A DNA stretch of 64,000 bases, from positions 20,716,026 through 20,780,025 of the forward strand of contig CM037463.1 of the NCBI GenBank assembly GCA_021014325.1. Direction: 5' to 3'. A program made the position numbers and the translations under genes. Positions 1 to 11,640 of this stretch are shown piece by piece. Below the pieces are notes generated by a model that ran no database searches, was not told the DNA's origin, and worked only from the letters and a program-made list of their open reading frames with translations. Source of the DNA: Plazaster borealis. Lineage: Eukaryota; Echinodermata; Asteroidea; Forcipulatida; Labidiasteridae. Position 1 is the stretch's first letter. The number at the start of each line of letters is the position of its first letter.

Positions 1-57
1 TTTTGTGTGCTTTGCAGTTTCCCCTCTTTTTTTGTAATAACAAAGATGCAAAACCCA

Positions 58-594
58 GGGCCGAATTTCATAGGGCTGTTTAAAGGTATTGTACACTTTT
101 GGTAACAGCTCAAAATTAGTGTCCACATTTTGTGTGATTCAACATATGCATGAACAAACAAACCTGTGAAAGTTTGAGCTCAATTGGTCATCGAGATCAC
201 GAGAAAATAGTGAAAAGAGACCTTATTTGTTTTCTGTTTTTTCAAAATATCGCGCGTGATAAAAACTATTGTTTTACTAATTTCTCAGAAACGATAGCAT
301 TTTAGGCAGACATATTTTAAGGAACCCTTTCTACCATTACTTATACTTTAAATCATGTAAGTTGTGTGTGAATCTGTGAACATTTGTGTTTTTCGATCTT
401 ACCAATAGTGTACAGGGCCTTTAAAGTACGACGATAGGTTGCTTAACAGAAAAAAATTTGCTTCGCGAAATAAGGTTACCACCCAAAATACATTCCACAT
501 GCATTTTTTGTGACTGGTTTCCTGCCTAGTTTCACTTAACAATAAAATAGTTAAACAACCCTTTCTTCTGAAGCAGCTCTATGGATTTGGGCCC
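58..594. mobile_element. Foldback element (GGGCCCAATTTC family) interrupted by another foldback element
   Basis: It starts GGGCCGAATTTCATAGGGCT and ends AGCAGCTCTATGGATTTGGGCCC. Its middle is split at about 82-422 by a second element with ends AAAGGTATTGTACACTTTTGG and GTGTACAGGGCCTTT. The inner element resembles the ~370-bp family seen at 9867 and elsewhere. It lies in an ATIC intron left of the first exon. Confidence 0.6.
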
Positions 595-784
595 ACAATT
601 TCATAGAGCTGCTTAAGCACAAAAAGTTGCCAAGCACAGAAAAGATTACGTTTACCAGAGTATGGTTACAGGCCAAAATATCACGTCACATGTACCATCT
701 GTGACTGGTATCCTGCTTATTTTTGCTTACCAGAAAATAGTTTAGCAATAATTTCTGCTTAAGCAGCTTTAAGAAATTGGGCCC
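589..784. mobile_element. Foldback element, GGGCCCAATTTC family
   Basis: The inverted ends are GGGCCCACAATTTCATAGAG / CTTTAAGAAATTGGGCCC, with CTGCTTAAGCA-type subterminal arms. It directly abuts the previous copy, sharing the GGGCCC. Confidence 0.65.
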
Positions 785-919
785 TATAAAGAGAGTAATG
801 GGTTTGCGCCTTAAGTCTGCTGCTACTTTGTGCCCCCCCCCCCAATTGCCCCATTCGGATACATCTGTTTTGGACTCTGACTAAACAAAATTGATTTTTT
901 TTTTTGGGGTGCTATTTAG

Positions 920-1009
920 GTATCGGATGGCATAATAGCCCCTGGATACGAGCCTGAGGCATTTGAGATCCTGGCCAAGAAGAAAGGCGGCAAATACTGT
1001 ATTCTCACG
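920..1009 (+). CDS. ATIC: ATIC internal exon (first ATIC exon in window)
   Basis: This exon encodes 30 residues of ATIC, the cytosolic bifunctional enzyme (AICAR transformylase plus IMP cyclohydrolase) that carries out the last two steps of de novo IMP synthesis. The frame reads [20 protein letters not shown] and continues to the exon end, a block I recognise from the start of the transformylase half of animal ATIC. It is bounded by a TATTTAG acceptor ending at 919 and a GTAAGT donor at 1010, phase 0 on both sides. Together the seven exons seen here give 256 codons, about the C-terminal 43% of a protein that is 592 residues in human. The N-terminal exons must lie left of the window. Confidence 0.93.
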
Positions 1010-1159
1010 GTAAGTTTCTGTTGTTCTCAAAAATTATGTAAACCTGACCATGAGGCCGACCATTTTTTGCAGTCTTGGATTGCACCTTTGATCCAGAGCT
1101 CTTTAAAAGCAACTCAACCCGGACAAAATAAAGAACAATGACATTCTGATTATTACAAC

Positions 1160-2930
1160 TAAAACTTATTTTTATTTATTTATTTATTTATTTAGACTTA
1201 TCAGTATTACAACTGCTATCCCTAAGGGCCCCGTGTACAAACAGTAACAAGTAAAATAGTAAAGTAGTAAAATACAGAGTAATAACAAAAGCCATTAATT
1301 AACAGCATAAAACTTGAGTGTAAGACTAAAACGACAATCTTATAATGTTAGACAAAGAATTACAAAAGCAGGGTGCATGAAAATTAAAACATGAACAATA
1401 CAATTAAAACTATATACTCGCACAAAGGATTACACCATCGCATTGCAGTTAGGTAAACTAAAAGAGAGGCAGATATATAAGAGCTAAGATAACTTTAAAA
1501 CAAGACAGAATAAACAGAAGCCAGTAACTGTCAAAACGTCAAGATAATACACACATTAAAATCAGACTCTAAAATTTTAAAATTATCAAATTACAGTAAA
1601 CGACTAAGGAAGTAAAATGGGCTAAAAACAAATAATAACAATAATAATAGTCTCCGATAGATGGGCGTCTCAAAGCGCTCAGTATGTTTCCTATACAAGG
1701 TATGTGGAGCTACGTGTTGAAGTATGAGATATAGCACCATGTAATAGTTTACAAGGTGCTGTGGCGCAATATGCAGCCAATCAAACCAGGAACACCGGGG
1801 CGAACCTCTTCTCTTTTCGATAAGTGCACTGGGTTCTTTTACGTGCATTACACAACACACGGGACCTACGGCGTTACGTCCCATCCGAAGATTATACAAA
1901 GTTAAAGTATGACAAATTGTAAAAGAAAAGACAAAATAAATATCCTGGGTATGGTACAAGATTAAAAAGTTAAAAACAGAAATTTGAAATTGTTGAGAGT
2001 GTTGACCTGCCTCTGAGCCGTGGTTAGCTTGTTCTATCCCAGGGTCCTAAGATATTGACAAGTGCGCTTGCCTGCATTTGTCTTTGGAACACTGGACATG
2101 TATAGTGACCCATTGGACTTGGAATGAGTGTTAGCCGAGTGACAAGGCATGTTAAAGCGGGCTTTTAGATAAGCTGGACTCATATTATGAACACATTTGA
2201 AAACTTCACACATTCTGTGACATTCCCAACGAGAAGGTAGCGATGACCAGGAAAGTGCCTGATGCGTTGCACTCATTTGGGTCCAGCAGCTGATTTCATG
2301 AAACTTTACACAACTGAGTAAGTCCACTTGCGCAGCATTTATTGCGTAAGTTGTGCACCACTACTACAAGAAATCGTGCACAAGTGGATATACGCAGTTG
2401 CGTGAAGTTTCGTGAAATTGGCTGCAGGATGAGCATTTAGGATAAGCCTGGCCAGACGGTTGTGAAGTTTAAGCAACTTATCCGAATAGCTTTGTTAGCT
2501 ACTTGACCATGCAACATAACAGTAATCAAACAGAGGCAGAACCATGGCATTACTCAAAGTCTTAAATGTCGAACTAGGCAGACAGGATTTGGCAGAACTG
2601 AACATAATGTCTTGGTTAAACCACATTGACTACATTTCTAAGAAGATCTCAGTGAAAAATCTGAAGTTGATCAAATATTGGAAGCCTAGGACGGGTGGAA
2701 GAGATCATGACCTTAGTTTTACTAGCATTGAGGGTAAGCTGATGACTAGTAAGCCATTGAGTCACCTGCTCAAGCCTGCCCTTCATATCACGTTTGATTT
2801 CATCTGGAGATGTACCTTCCAACATAATCATAGTGTATTGGTACCCCCTGGTGTCAAGGGAAGGAAAGGAGGAACGATCCCATATCTACTAAAGGATGAA
2901 CATCCGCCAAATGAAATAAACTGAATCTGC
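1160..2930 (-). mobile_element. LINE remnant (3' part), unit 1
   Basis: The (TTTA)n at about 1168-1195 is the reverse complement of a LINE tail. Minus-strand fragments resemble the C-terminal part of a reverse transcriptase: LEQVTQWLTSHQLTLNASKT at 2649-2831, HIDYISKKI near 2630, and HNMSPAYLKARF..GKRTCQY at 2034-2327. They are broken by stops and frameshifts. It looks like a CR1/L2-type non-LTR element, though I cannot assign the clade firmly. Confidence 0.65.
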
Positions 2931-3565
2931 CAAAAGATGTTGAAAAATATAAAATATAGTTATACTTCGACCTATTACTGACAACATATCAAAAGCAACT
3001 TGATTTTTTGCCACAGCTTAAAATCTGGATTTATTCACACGCACCAAATTGTGAAATGTTCCCCTAAGGAGATTTAGTAGTAGGCAAGGAGCCGGATACG
3101 TAGGGCAAACCGGCTAAACAGACACACATCAACACATACATTACGACATAAATTTTGAGGACTACCATCGTTCCAAAGCACTTATGGACTACACGTTTCC
3201 AAATGAAATAAACTGAATCTGCCAAAAGATGTTGAAAATATAAAATATAGTTATTCTCTTCTGCAACCGATTTGATACAAGAGAGAAGCAATTCACATGA
3301 TACTACCAGTACAGCACAATCACCACTTTAATATAATACAAATCAATTAGAGCACACTCTAATCGGTGAATGTCGCCATCTGTCACTGTTGTGGTTTGGC
3401 TATACAAATAGGATATATGTGACCCGCTCTGCAATAATGGCCCTTATGGTGCAAAAAATAATTTTGGAGTTAGATACATAGATAGAAAGGTCTTTTTCTC
3501 AGCTTTAATTTGGTGTATGTTAGAAGTCTGTAGCATTTTGCAATCCAAAGTTATACCATAATTTG

Positions 3566-3788
3566 CAGGGGCGGATCCAGGATTTTCCAAACGGGGGGGC
3601 ATGAAAATATACCAAGCAGCAAAATGATAAATGAAGTTTGTTGCGCCTGCGTAACACAAAGCTTCCCCATTTCTCCCTCCCCTTCTCTCTCTCTCCCTCT
3701 TTTTTTCTTTTCTCCCTCTTTTTTAAAATTTTTTTATATGAAAAAGGGGGGGCGTGCGCCCCCCACGCCCCCCCTGGATCCGCGCCTG
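3566..3788. mobile_element. Small TIR element with ends CAGGGGCGGATCCAGG
   Basis: The left end is CAGGGGCGGATCCAGGATTT and the right end CCCCTGGATCCGCGCCTG, an inverted pair typical of small hAT-like elements. ATTTG flanks it on both sides. The interior is a C/T tract and poly-C. A partial copy ending TGGATCCGCCCCTG lies at 17620-17670. Confidence 0.6.
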
Positions 3789-5470
3789 ATTTGCATATAA
3801 ATTATTGCCATTTTGGTCAAAATAGGTTATGAAGAAACAGCCTTGTAAACTTTGCAGTGTGTTTCAAGGTATTTTAATACCAGTTCTCATGAAAGTTCCT
3901 AGCAACAAGTATGTTCCCGGTGACCTATTCGTCTGAAATTTTCAACAAGTGTTTGTTATGACTTTATAAGTACTACGTAAGTTGTTTTATTTCTTTTAAT
4001 GCACAATATCGTTATTTTAAAACTAATTTGCATATTGTGTTATTTCTTGTGTTTTTTCCCTCAAATTTTTAAAAAGCAAACACACACTTGAGCATTAGTT
4101 CGAAGATTTTAGTACAATTTAGTGAATGTTGCTATTTCTTTGTTAAACAAATGCACACTGGCTCATAGAAAACCCCATGAATTAAAATAATGTATTTTTG
4201 GGTGCAAACAAGAGCTTTTTGGGAAAAATTAACAAAAACACCTTTCCGCCTTTTATTCATTTTAAACAAAAAGCTAATTATTTCTACAAAGTTTGGGCTG
4301 TTTAATAGAACTCTGAAGTTGGCTTGCATTTCGTGATTAACACTTAGTTTTTTGGGGTAACAAATTCTAGTTTTGGTAAAAAAAAATACACAAGTTTTAA
4401 ACCTCAATATTTTTTTAAAATCTAGCACAACCAACATAGTTTGCCTTCTTATTGCAAATTGAAGTTAATTAATCAATTTTGAAATAATCTTTGGGTTCTG
4501 ATTCCACATCATCATTCACATCGGAAATTAACGAAGTAATCTTTCACGAAGCCAACCATGCTCTCTCCTCCCTGAGAAGATTGGCATCACGGAGATCATT
4601 CAAAGCCTCAGCCAGACACTGATCCTTTGAACCCATACTTAAGCAAATAATTCACTAAAAATATACAAAATCTGTTGGCTAAAATAGTAAATATTAGGAA
4701 ACCTTTTCGCTCAGAGCAAGACAAGTCAGTTGAGTTGAACGTTAACAGTTGACAGGTATTGTGCTTCGTTTTTGCGTGGCATGACATTATACAGTCACAT
4801 GCCAGTCACCTGTGAATAAGCAACGAATCCCATTCAGAGTGCATGCGCAAGCTGTGTTTTTGCGTGTATAAACAGTCACATGACGGTCACATGACAGTGA
4901 ATAAACAACGAATCCCATTCAAAGCGCAAGCGCAAGCTCGACGATGCGTTCATTGACCAATCGGTGCACTACACTGTGTACACGTCACAGAAAAGATTCA
5001 CGCCCCTAGTAACAAGCGCTGTTTGTCTTCATGTCAGAAAATTACCGTCCTTGCTTTTGCATTTGACCTCTAACCTTTTCTATGTCTACAAATAGAAAGC
5101 CAATGTCCTCAGCTTTCAGATGATACCAAATTTGTAATAGGGGGGTTCCAATTAATGTCCTAACAGATGTGTAAAAAAACGCAACTTTCAACGGAATCCA
5201 CGGACACCGGTCGTACAAACCATGAAATAAATGTACACAAAACACGATTTTTTCCAGCTTTATTGATCAAAATAAACATCCAATCTTACAAATTATGAAA
5301 GTGTGGATATGAACGATGTCAAAAATGGAATAAAAAAAATACAACACCAACATTTTTTTTTTCACCCTTTCAACATTGACGAGCCTGTTACGTGAAACGG
5401 CATCGCGCGACTTACGGGCCTTTTTTGCAGAGCGGGTCACATATTGTTTATAATATTGACTGTTACACAA
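3789..5470. other. No gene recognised
   Basis: AT-rich sequence with short open frames only. A direct repeat of about 50 bp (CAGTCACATG.. AACGAATCCCATTCA) occurs at about 4790 and 4880. Sequence from about 5440 on matches unit 2 (20395) and is the 3' flank of gene 1. The stretch 3430-5430 is absent from unit 2, so it is an insertion in unit 1 or a deletion in unit 2. Confidence 0.5.
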
Positions 5471-5788
5471 GGGCTTTCAAGTTTTTATTTCACGCTATTT
5501 ACACCTAATGTGAAAAACAGTACCATTACGTAACGGTTGCCGAACCACACCGCACTGCAAGCATAATTTGAGCATAATATGTTATATTGCAATATTTTCT
5601 CTTGGTCATGTGTAATTATAATTTTTTGGGATTGAAGGTGTTTCCTGGGTTCTAGAGGGCCTCTATTTATCTGTTTAGACCATTTGTGAAGGGATTTTGT
5701 TCACCAAAATTTAACAAATATTAATGCACCTTTTTAGTCATGCGATTCCAGTAAAGGTACCACCAGGGAATAAAATATAATGGCAGTT

Positions 5789-6457
5789 CTAATTCTGAAC
5801 CGCAGGGTTGTCACAATCTTTCTCCAAGATTTTGTCAAGGTCTTCTTTTTCCTTTTTGTCTGATTTCTCTCTCAAATCAGCCCAGTTTTCGTTAAGTACT
5901 ATCTGTAATGACTTGTATCCTGATTCTTTGTGAAGCTTTTTTTTCCATTCTTGTTGGTCGTAAAAGTCCAGCATTAATGTTATTACAGACTTCCATTCTA
6001 CATCATTCATGGTTGCCAATGCAATCCTTTCTTTACCCTTTAACTCTCTGATGCCGTCGCCGTTTCTGTAGGTCTTGGCATAGTGGATAAGAAATTTAAC
6101 AGATTTGTGGCTGCTTACGAAACCTAGGATCTTTTTAGCACAGTTCCCACATGGCGTGTAGTTGATGTACAGTTTGTATTCATTCATCTGCTCTAATAAG
6201 TCCAGCTTGTCAACACGGTCTTCAAGTGATGACTGGTCCGCTGGCTTAATGCTGGCTAGGAACTCAGGGTCTTTTAAGAATACCAGCTCAGCATGTTGTC
6301 CTTGTTTGTTGTGATAAATCTGGTTCAGTCTTGTATGTTGAACGACGAGAACGGTTTCATTTGGCCAGTTATACTTATCAGAATCTTGACGGCGCGGATC
6401 CTCTTCAACCATGGTTCTGGCCATGGTTTCAATGTCTTTTTCAAAACTGCTTGTCAT
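5789..6457 (-). CDS. AID/APOBEC-like cytidine deaminase, gene 1
   Basis: A 222-residue deaminase encoded in one exon. Zinc-site motifs are HAE (residues 55-57, the Glu being the proton shuttle) and PCGNC (102-106), preceded by LYINYT, the position of the SWS in AID/APOBEC. After it come HYAKTY, a GIRELKG block and TLATMND..W..V, equivalent to the loop 7 and helix region of AID. The HAE-to-PC gap is 44 residues, longer than in AID. No signal peptide or membrane segment is visible. I start at the ATG 13 bases after a TTTTTACAG acceptor (exon begins 6470), as in its paralogs; an in-frame upstream ATG at 6514 lies in the intron. Exon 1 is at 8476-8605. The substrate (nucleic acid, probably single-stranded) is inferred from the family. 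Confidence 0.85.
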   Translation of the reverse strand: MTSSFEKDIETMARTMVEEDPRRQDSDKYNWPNETVLVVQHTRLNQIYHNKQGQHAELVFLKDPEFLASIKPADQSSLEDRVDKLDLLEQMNEYKLYINYTPCGNCAKKILGFVSSHKSVKFLIHYAKTYRNGDGIRELKGKERIALATMNDVEWKSVITLMLDFYDQQEWKKKLHKESGYKSLQIVLNENWADLREKSDKKEKEDLDKILEKDCDNPAVQN

Positions 6458-7194
6458 GCTGATAGGATTTCTGTAAAAATACAGATAGAAAGTCTCCATG
6501 TTATCTTTTGGCAATATTTAAGAAGTACTCTGCTTTAAATTGTATGGAGTTTGTGTATGATGTATTATTAACACTTCACAATGGACTATCTTGTTCCCTT
6601 ATCTTTAATTTATACCGCCCCCACATATTTTGTTGTTACATTTGTTTTATATATATTTTGTTTTTGGGGGGAGGGCAGGGAAACAAGAGAAATCAAACTT
6701 TTGAGCTACTAATCTTTGATTTCTCTGTACGCTTTTGAGAAATGTCAAAGTGAAAGATAGTATTATCCTTTGTTTTATAAGGCCTGATGTATCAATGTTC
6801 ATTTAGTTTGTAAGAACTCCCAAAGTTTAGGAAGGTCTTGACAAGGAATGATAAATTTCAGAATTTTTTGTAATATCTGGATGAAAAAAAAGTAGTTTTT
6901 TTCTTCAGACTTCAAGATCAACGATGGGAAAAAGAAGTGGGAACTAGTTTTTCTGATCAAATTTCAACAAAATTACAGGTAGGAAAAGTTATGGCCAAAT
7001 AATAACTAAACAAAAAATAAAGGATTAATAGTTAAATTAGTTTAAATGATTTCGTTCAAGTTGATCTTTACAAAATAATTCTGCTCTTATTTGAGGATAC
7101 TGTTTCCAAAAGCTCACTACAAATCTGTGACTGTAATATTCATTTGGTTTGCGGTAACACCATGTGTATATCTACTTGCTAGGTAGATTTTGTT

Positions 7195-7640
7195 CTTTGA
7201 GAACTTGTCTTGCTTTTTATTCTACTGCCACAGAGTAGAATATTCGGAATTCGGGAGACTTCTCAGTTCTGAAAAGAACTGTCCTTATTATTAACTACTA
7301 CCTGGGCGGGAGGTAGGAAATCGGGCAGGACTGCTACTTTCGCTATGTGGATCGGGGGGACTTCTCGTTAATAACTACACTGCCGCGGAGTGAGTTCTTA
7401 ATAGGTCTCAACGTTTCGACTAGCTTGCTCTAGTCATCGTCAGGAGACTGAAGAGTGTAATACATGTTTGTCCATTTATAGGGGTTCAGAGGTTTCAGTG
7501 TAGAGTCAGTCGTTGCTCTGATTGGTTCTTCTCAAAGGAGAACTGTGGTTGGCTGGCCCAGGGCAATTGTGTGTGTTGCCCATTGTGTGGGAAAGCCCTG
7601 TGTAGTGGGGCATGTCAGTAGACTGTGGGGTGCCAGTGGA
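7195..7640. mobile_element. Penelope-like element terminal remnant, unit 1
   Basis: The + strand carries CAACGTTTCGACTAGC.. and ..CTCTAGTCATCGTCAGGAGA, the hallmark of Penelope-like retroelement terminal repeats. A pair of similar stretches around CTGGGCGGGAGGTAGG (7300) and TTAATAACTACACTG (7367) precedes it. No reverse transcriptase or GIY-YIG domain remains nearby. It lies in the intron of gene 1. Confidence 0.6.
7405..7448 (-). ncRNA. Hammerhead-ribozyme-like motif of a Penelope-like element, unit 1
   Basis: On the minus strand GTCTC is followed by CTGACGA, a hairpin with stem GACTAG/CTAGTC, then GAAAC, GTT and GAGAC. This gives the core CUGANGA..GAAA, a 6-bp stem II, a minimal stem III (AC/GU) and a 5-bp stem I (GUCUC/GAGAC). 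There is one extra U before stem II compared with the textbook core. Such minimal hammerheads are known from Penelope-like elements. Activity is untested. Confidence 0.55.
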
Positions 7641-8475
7641 GTAGGGTGGTAGGATAGTATTTCACCAATAGATGGCGTTTACTCTCGCGCTATCGAATTG
7701 TTCTAAAACGCCCTTTAGCGTTCAGTGTTTCTTGCATTTATTGTTGCACGCAAAGTAACGAAGACTACAAGCCTGTAAATTGGAAACGATATGCAAACGT
7801 GTATCGCACGGGATCATGCGTTGTGTACATCGTGATCGTTATATGTTCAGCGTTTCGCGACACTTTCGAGTGAATTTGTTTACGTTTTTCTTGAGTATGT
7901 GTTCATTAAGCTTGGGTTTTGTTAGCGAGAGCAAAATCGCTCTCCTTAATTCACTTTCTTGATTTAAGGAGAGCAATTTACAGCTCTCCTCAGATTTATT
8001 AAAATGAAGGCCTGCAGTCCGTGATGTGACATATTTTACGTCACAACATGGACTGGTTTTACGGTGGTTTTCTGGGGCACTGGTACTTATGTGTTGATTT
8101 CACTTTCATTTTGCCAAACGACAGGAAAAAACACAAGTTCAAGAATTGAAGGGGCTAGTTTTTCTGATCAATTTTCAACAAAATTACAGTGAGGAAAACT
8201 TCACACTTATGGCCAAACGATAACTAAACACAAAATAAAGGATAAATAGTAAAATTAGTTTAAGTGATTTCGTTCAAGTTGTTCTTAAAAAAATAATTGT
8301 GCTCAATTTTTTTGTGAGGATAGTTTTTCCAAAAGCTTGCTACAAATCTGTGACTGTAGACCTTTTTTCAGCAATGACTCTCACCCCTGTTTTTTCTGTT
8401 ACAGGAAAACACAGTTTTCTCTTCATTTTAACTCATACATTTACTTTGAAAAAATTGTGATCAACATGTACTTAC

Positions 8476-8960
8476 AGTTGTTGGCTGTTTTGAAAGTCCA
8501 ATTGGTCTTTATAGACAGCGTAGATGTATGCCTTTTGAGATCTTTAAAAGGACAGTCTCTGAGTGTAATTTGCAGACAGTACCTTCAGTAAATCTGATGC
8601 AAAGACTGAAAACAGTCTTGGGCAACTCGGGTATTTATTCAGCATTTCTGGAACTTTCTGGAATCACTGGTGCATAGACCGCGGACAATAGAAAATGTGG
8701 TATTGCAAAACTGCTGAGGGAATTCAAGCCCAAAGCGTTTGAGAGAAATCATCCGTGGGCGATTCAATTTTATAGGTAATAGGTAATAACAGTGGCATAC
8801 ACAAATATCTGTTCCAGTGGCATACTTTCAAAAAATCTGAGGCGTACACTGAAAACAGTGTTGGGTAACTTTGTCCGCGGACAATACAAATGGTGGTATT
8901 GCAAAACCGCTGAGGGAAGGCCCGAAACTGATTCTTTGATCGAATAGAAACTCATACCTT
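8476..8960 (-). promoter_or_regulatory. Gene 1 non-coding exon 1 (about 8476-8605) and promoter with a tandem copy
   Basis: On the minus strand the exon ends CAACT|GTAAGTACATG with the donor at 8475. I see no ATG in it. A TATA-like GAATAAATAC lies at 8631-8640, about 30 bp upstream of the presumed start. Upstream at 8701-8731 is TATTGCAAAACTGCTGAGGG, the conserved composite element. A second copy of the exon-1/promoter block follows at 8815-8960 with TATTGCAAAACCGCTGAGGG and GGGAAGGCCC. The start site is estimated from the TATA-like box only. Confidence 0.6.
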
Positions 8961-9866
8961 GAGTGCTGCAGGTAAAATTTTGAGAGAAAGTCGTCCATAA
9001 GAAATAAAATTCCCATTATTTTGAGTGTTTGCTCGGAATTGGCAAATCCCTCGGATACATAACATTATATCACCATGATTATTATTATTGTTATCAGCAA
9101 CCAATAAACGCCAACATTCTTGGATTAAAAAGTAAACACAAAACTACTGGGACTAAAAGATTTATTTAAAATACAATTAACAATCACAATTTAAAATACA
9201 ATTAGGCATTCAGCTTTTTAATTGATCAGATATTTTTTCATCTGATCTCCTCTTTGTTCTCTTTTTTTTTAGTGTCTTAGAATTAAGAGGGAAAATCTAC
9301 AAGACCACAGGGCTTGTAGCTCCGAATGTTTACTGGACCAGAATTTGTTTGTACAAGACCAGAATTGAAATGAGAACAAAACCTATCGGTACAAAGTTTA
9401 AGATATGAACAAGCACTGAGAGTAGATTTATCTCACTTGTATTATGGTTAAGTGTACTTCAATACTCACTAGAACTGAAAGATATTATCAGGTATTGTAC
9501 AGGATTGGTTAAGGATAAAAAACATCATTGTTTAATTTTAGTCTGAAAGCTTACTGATTATGAAGTTCATACAAGAACCATTTTTTTTCCTGTGAAATAC
9601 TTCCCTCTGAAATGAAGTCATATTCCAGAAAACTGTATCTGAAAACCTAAACAAAACGCAACAGCTGATTTACAACCAAAATCAAGGACAGTGCGTGTAC
9701 ATGCTGAAATTTGTGAATGGTTTTTCACTTTTTTTTCCTGACTCACACAATGGATTAAATCCAAATTTTCACAGGTTTGTTATTTCATATATATGGTTGA
9801 TCACACAAAACATGAACACTGTCCAGGACTATTTTGTCAGCTGTACCAATCCTGTATAATACCTTT

Positions 9867-11640
9867 AAAGGCACTGTACACGTTTGGTAATTACTCAAAA
9901 CAAATATTAGCATAAAAACTGACTTGGTAATGAGCAACAGAGAGCTGTTGATAGTATAAAACATTTTGAGAAACGACTCCCTCTGAAGTAACGTAGTTTT
10001 TGAGAAAAAGGTAATTTCTCACTAAAATAATAAAAACTTCTTGCAAGAAGTTTTTATTCCTATCCGAAAGCACACAAATTTGTACAACAAGGGTGTTTTT
10101 TCTTTCATCATTTTCTTGCAACTTCGATGACCAATTGAGCCCAAATTTTCACAGGCTTGTTATTTTCTGCATATGTTGGGATACACCAAATGAGAACACT
10201 GGTCTTTGACAATTAGGCCAAACAAAATAAATGTTGTGTTTACGGCCTGAACAAATTCCAGGTAGGTAGGTAGGAAAATAATTTTATTTTGTTAATTTAT
10301 TTTTTTTGTAGTTCTTGAATTTCAAGTTATTTGTTAATATTTTACACCTGTTACTATTACACTAACCTTGTTCAACTCATAAAGTTTAAATCGTCATGTT
10401 GGAAAGTGGTAAAATCTGAAAGTTTATAAGTTCTTTAGAAAAAAACATGACATGGGCTATTACAGAGGAGTTCAAGTTGCAAATGCAAGCGCTTCAGAAG
10501 TTTCAAGGAAATTTGTTATCTCACCAATCAGGGCTATGTTTTAAATGCTGATATCAATTTTACCAACTTTCAATTTGAGGTGTGGTTATTTTGTTCACAT
10601 TTTTCATTCCATTGTTGTACACTTACTTGCACTTTACCCAGACTGATGAACCTCCGGGTTGCTGGGCAGGGGTTTCCCTTAACTTTTTTCTTCACTCGCC
10701 GGCCGGCCGGGGGATTCAACCAAAATTTTGGGTCGCCCACATGTATATGCACACAATTTTCGAAGCGTAAAAAAAAAAAAAAAAAAGGAAGTGAAGTTCG
10801 TAAAATTACGTTTTTGGACGATCTAATCCCCTAATTTCTGCCCTTAATAATACTTTTTTCACCAACAACCATTTTAATGGATTCGTGATCGGTTTTATAT
10901 AACTTCTTTTGCAATGAAATATTTGTGATTAAACGATCGGTCGATGACGCACATTGGGAAAAAATTCAATGAACTTTGCCCCGCATGCAGCATCGCCCTC
11001 TGTCGGCAAAAGTTGTCGATGTTTGAATAGCCTTAATCCAAGGCTGTGTATAGTACAGAATCCGCAGGCATGCGCCACTCTGTGAAGCTATTCTTTACTC
11101 GACTCATGAACGTGTACCGAGTTGGAGACTAGCCAAGTTTTCTTATGAATATGGAAATTGCAACGGCCAATCACAGCGTGCGGAATGTTGGACTCTGGAC
11201 CCGCTGTGTTGTATACTGCACAATACACTATGTGTTGTGTGCATGGACGACCGGCGGGCGACCGAACGTTGTGCCGGTGGATACTCAGCACCATGTGGTT
11301 ATGTGCATGCGTGTTTTAACGTTTGTATGCTGAAATGAACAATCGCGATCGCGGCCACATTAAATCTAGCAAATATTAAGACTTGTTAAACCATTTTACA
11401 AACTTAAAAATAATCTCTCTTTGAGATTTAACCACCGTATCCTTCATTTATTGTGAAAAGGAACATTTTTTTGACTCGCCCGGCGGGCTAGTAAAGAAGT
11501 GTAAATTTTACCAACTCACAAAATATTTAGAAAAAAGTTTTGAGGTCTGCAATTTGGCCGCAAAAAAATTCAGGCCGGTCGGGTTACCGTAAACACAACA
11601 TTTATTTTGTTTGGCCTTACCAAATGTGTACGATGCCTTT
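9867..11640. mobile_element. Foldback element (AAAGGCACTG family), split by a nested 1.4-kb element
   Basis: The ends are AAAGGCACTGTACACGTTTGG and CCAAATGTGTACGATGCCTTT. The centre contains the perfect palindrome AAACTTCTTGCAAGAAGTTT. The right end is separated from the rest by an insertion at 10216-11616. Other copies in the window are about 340-380 bp. Confidence 0.72.
10216..11616. mobile_element. PIF/Harbinger-type non-autonomous element (1401 bp)
   Basis: The termini are inverted repeats of GGCCAAACAAAATAAATGTT followed by GTGTTTAC. They are flanked by TTA on both sides (10213-10215 and 11617-11619), the 3-bp target duplication typical of PIF/Harbinger elements. It interrupts the foldback element at 9867-11640. 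The interior has GC-rich CGCCGGCCGGCCGG and CGCCCGGCGGGC stretches and no transposase that I recognise. Confidence 0.68.

Larger units (their letters stand above)
1010..9560. repeat. Segmental duplication unit 1 (gene 1)
   Basis: The order is ATIC donor-adjacent intron, LINE 3' remnant, 3' flank of the deaminase, gene 1, Penelope-type remnant, exon 1/promoter blocks and a terminal stretch (9090-9560). The same order recurs at 17917-26545 and, with more divergence, at 30298-37690. Long stretches are nearly identical by eye between units 1 and 2, including coding and intron sequence. Confidence 0.8.

Noticed and set aside
6458..6514. Longer N terminus for gene 1 (and similar extensions of 19-40 residues in genes 3-7)
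   Set aside because: A splice acceptor lies between the upstream ATG and the conserved one in every copy, and the extension is intron sequence. It could only be used by an unspliced transcript.
7780..7962. Small plus-strand open frame repeated at 23019-23201
   Set aside because: It is duplicated with the unit and has no recognised motif; it also contains an inverted repeat (GGAGAGC..GCTCTCC) typical of non-coding element sequence.
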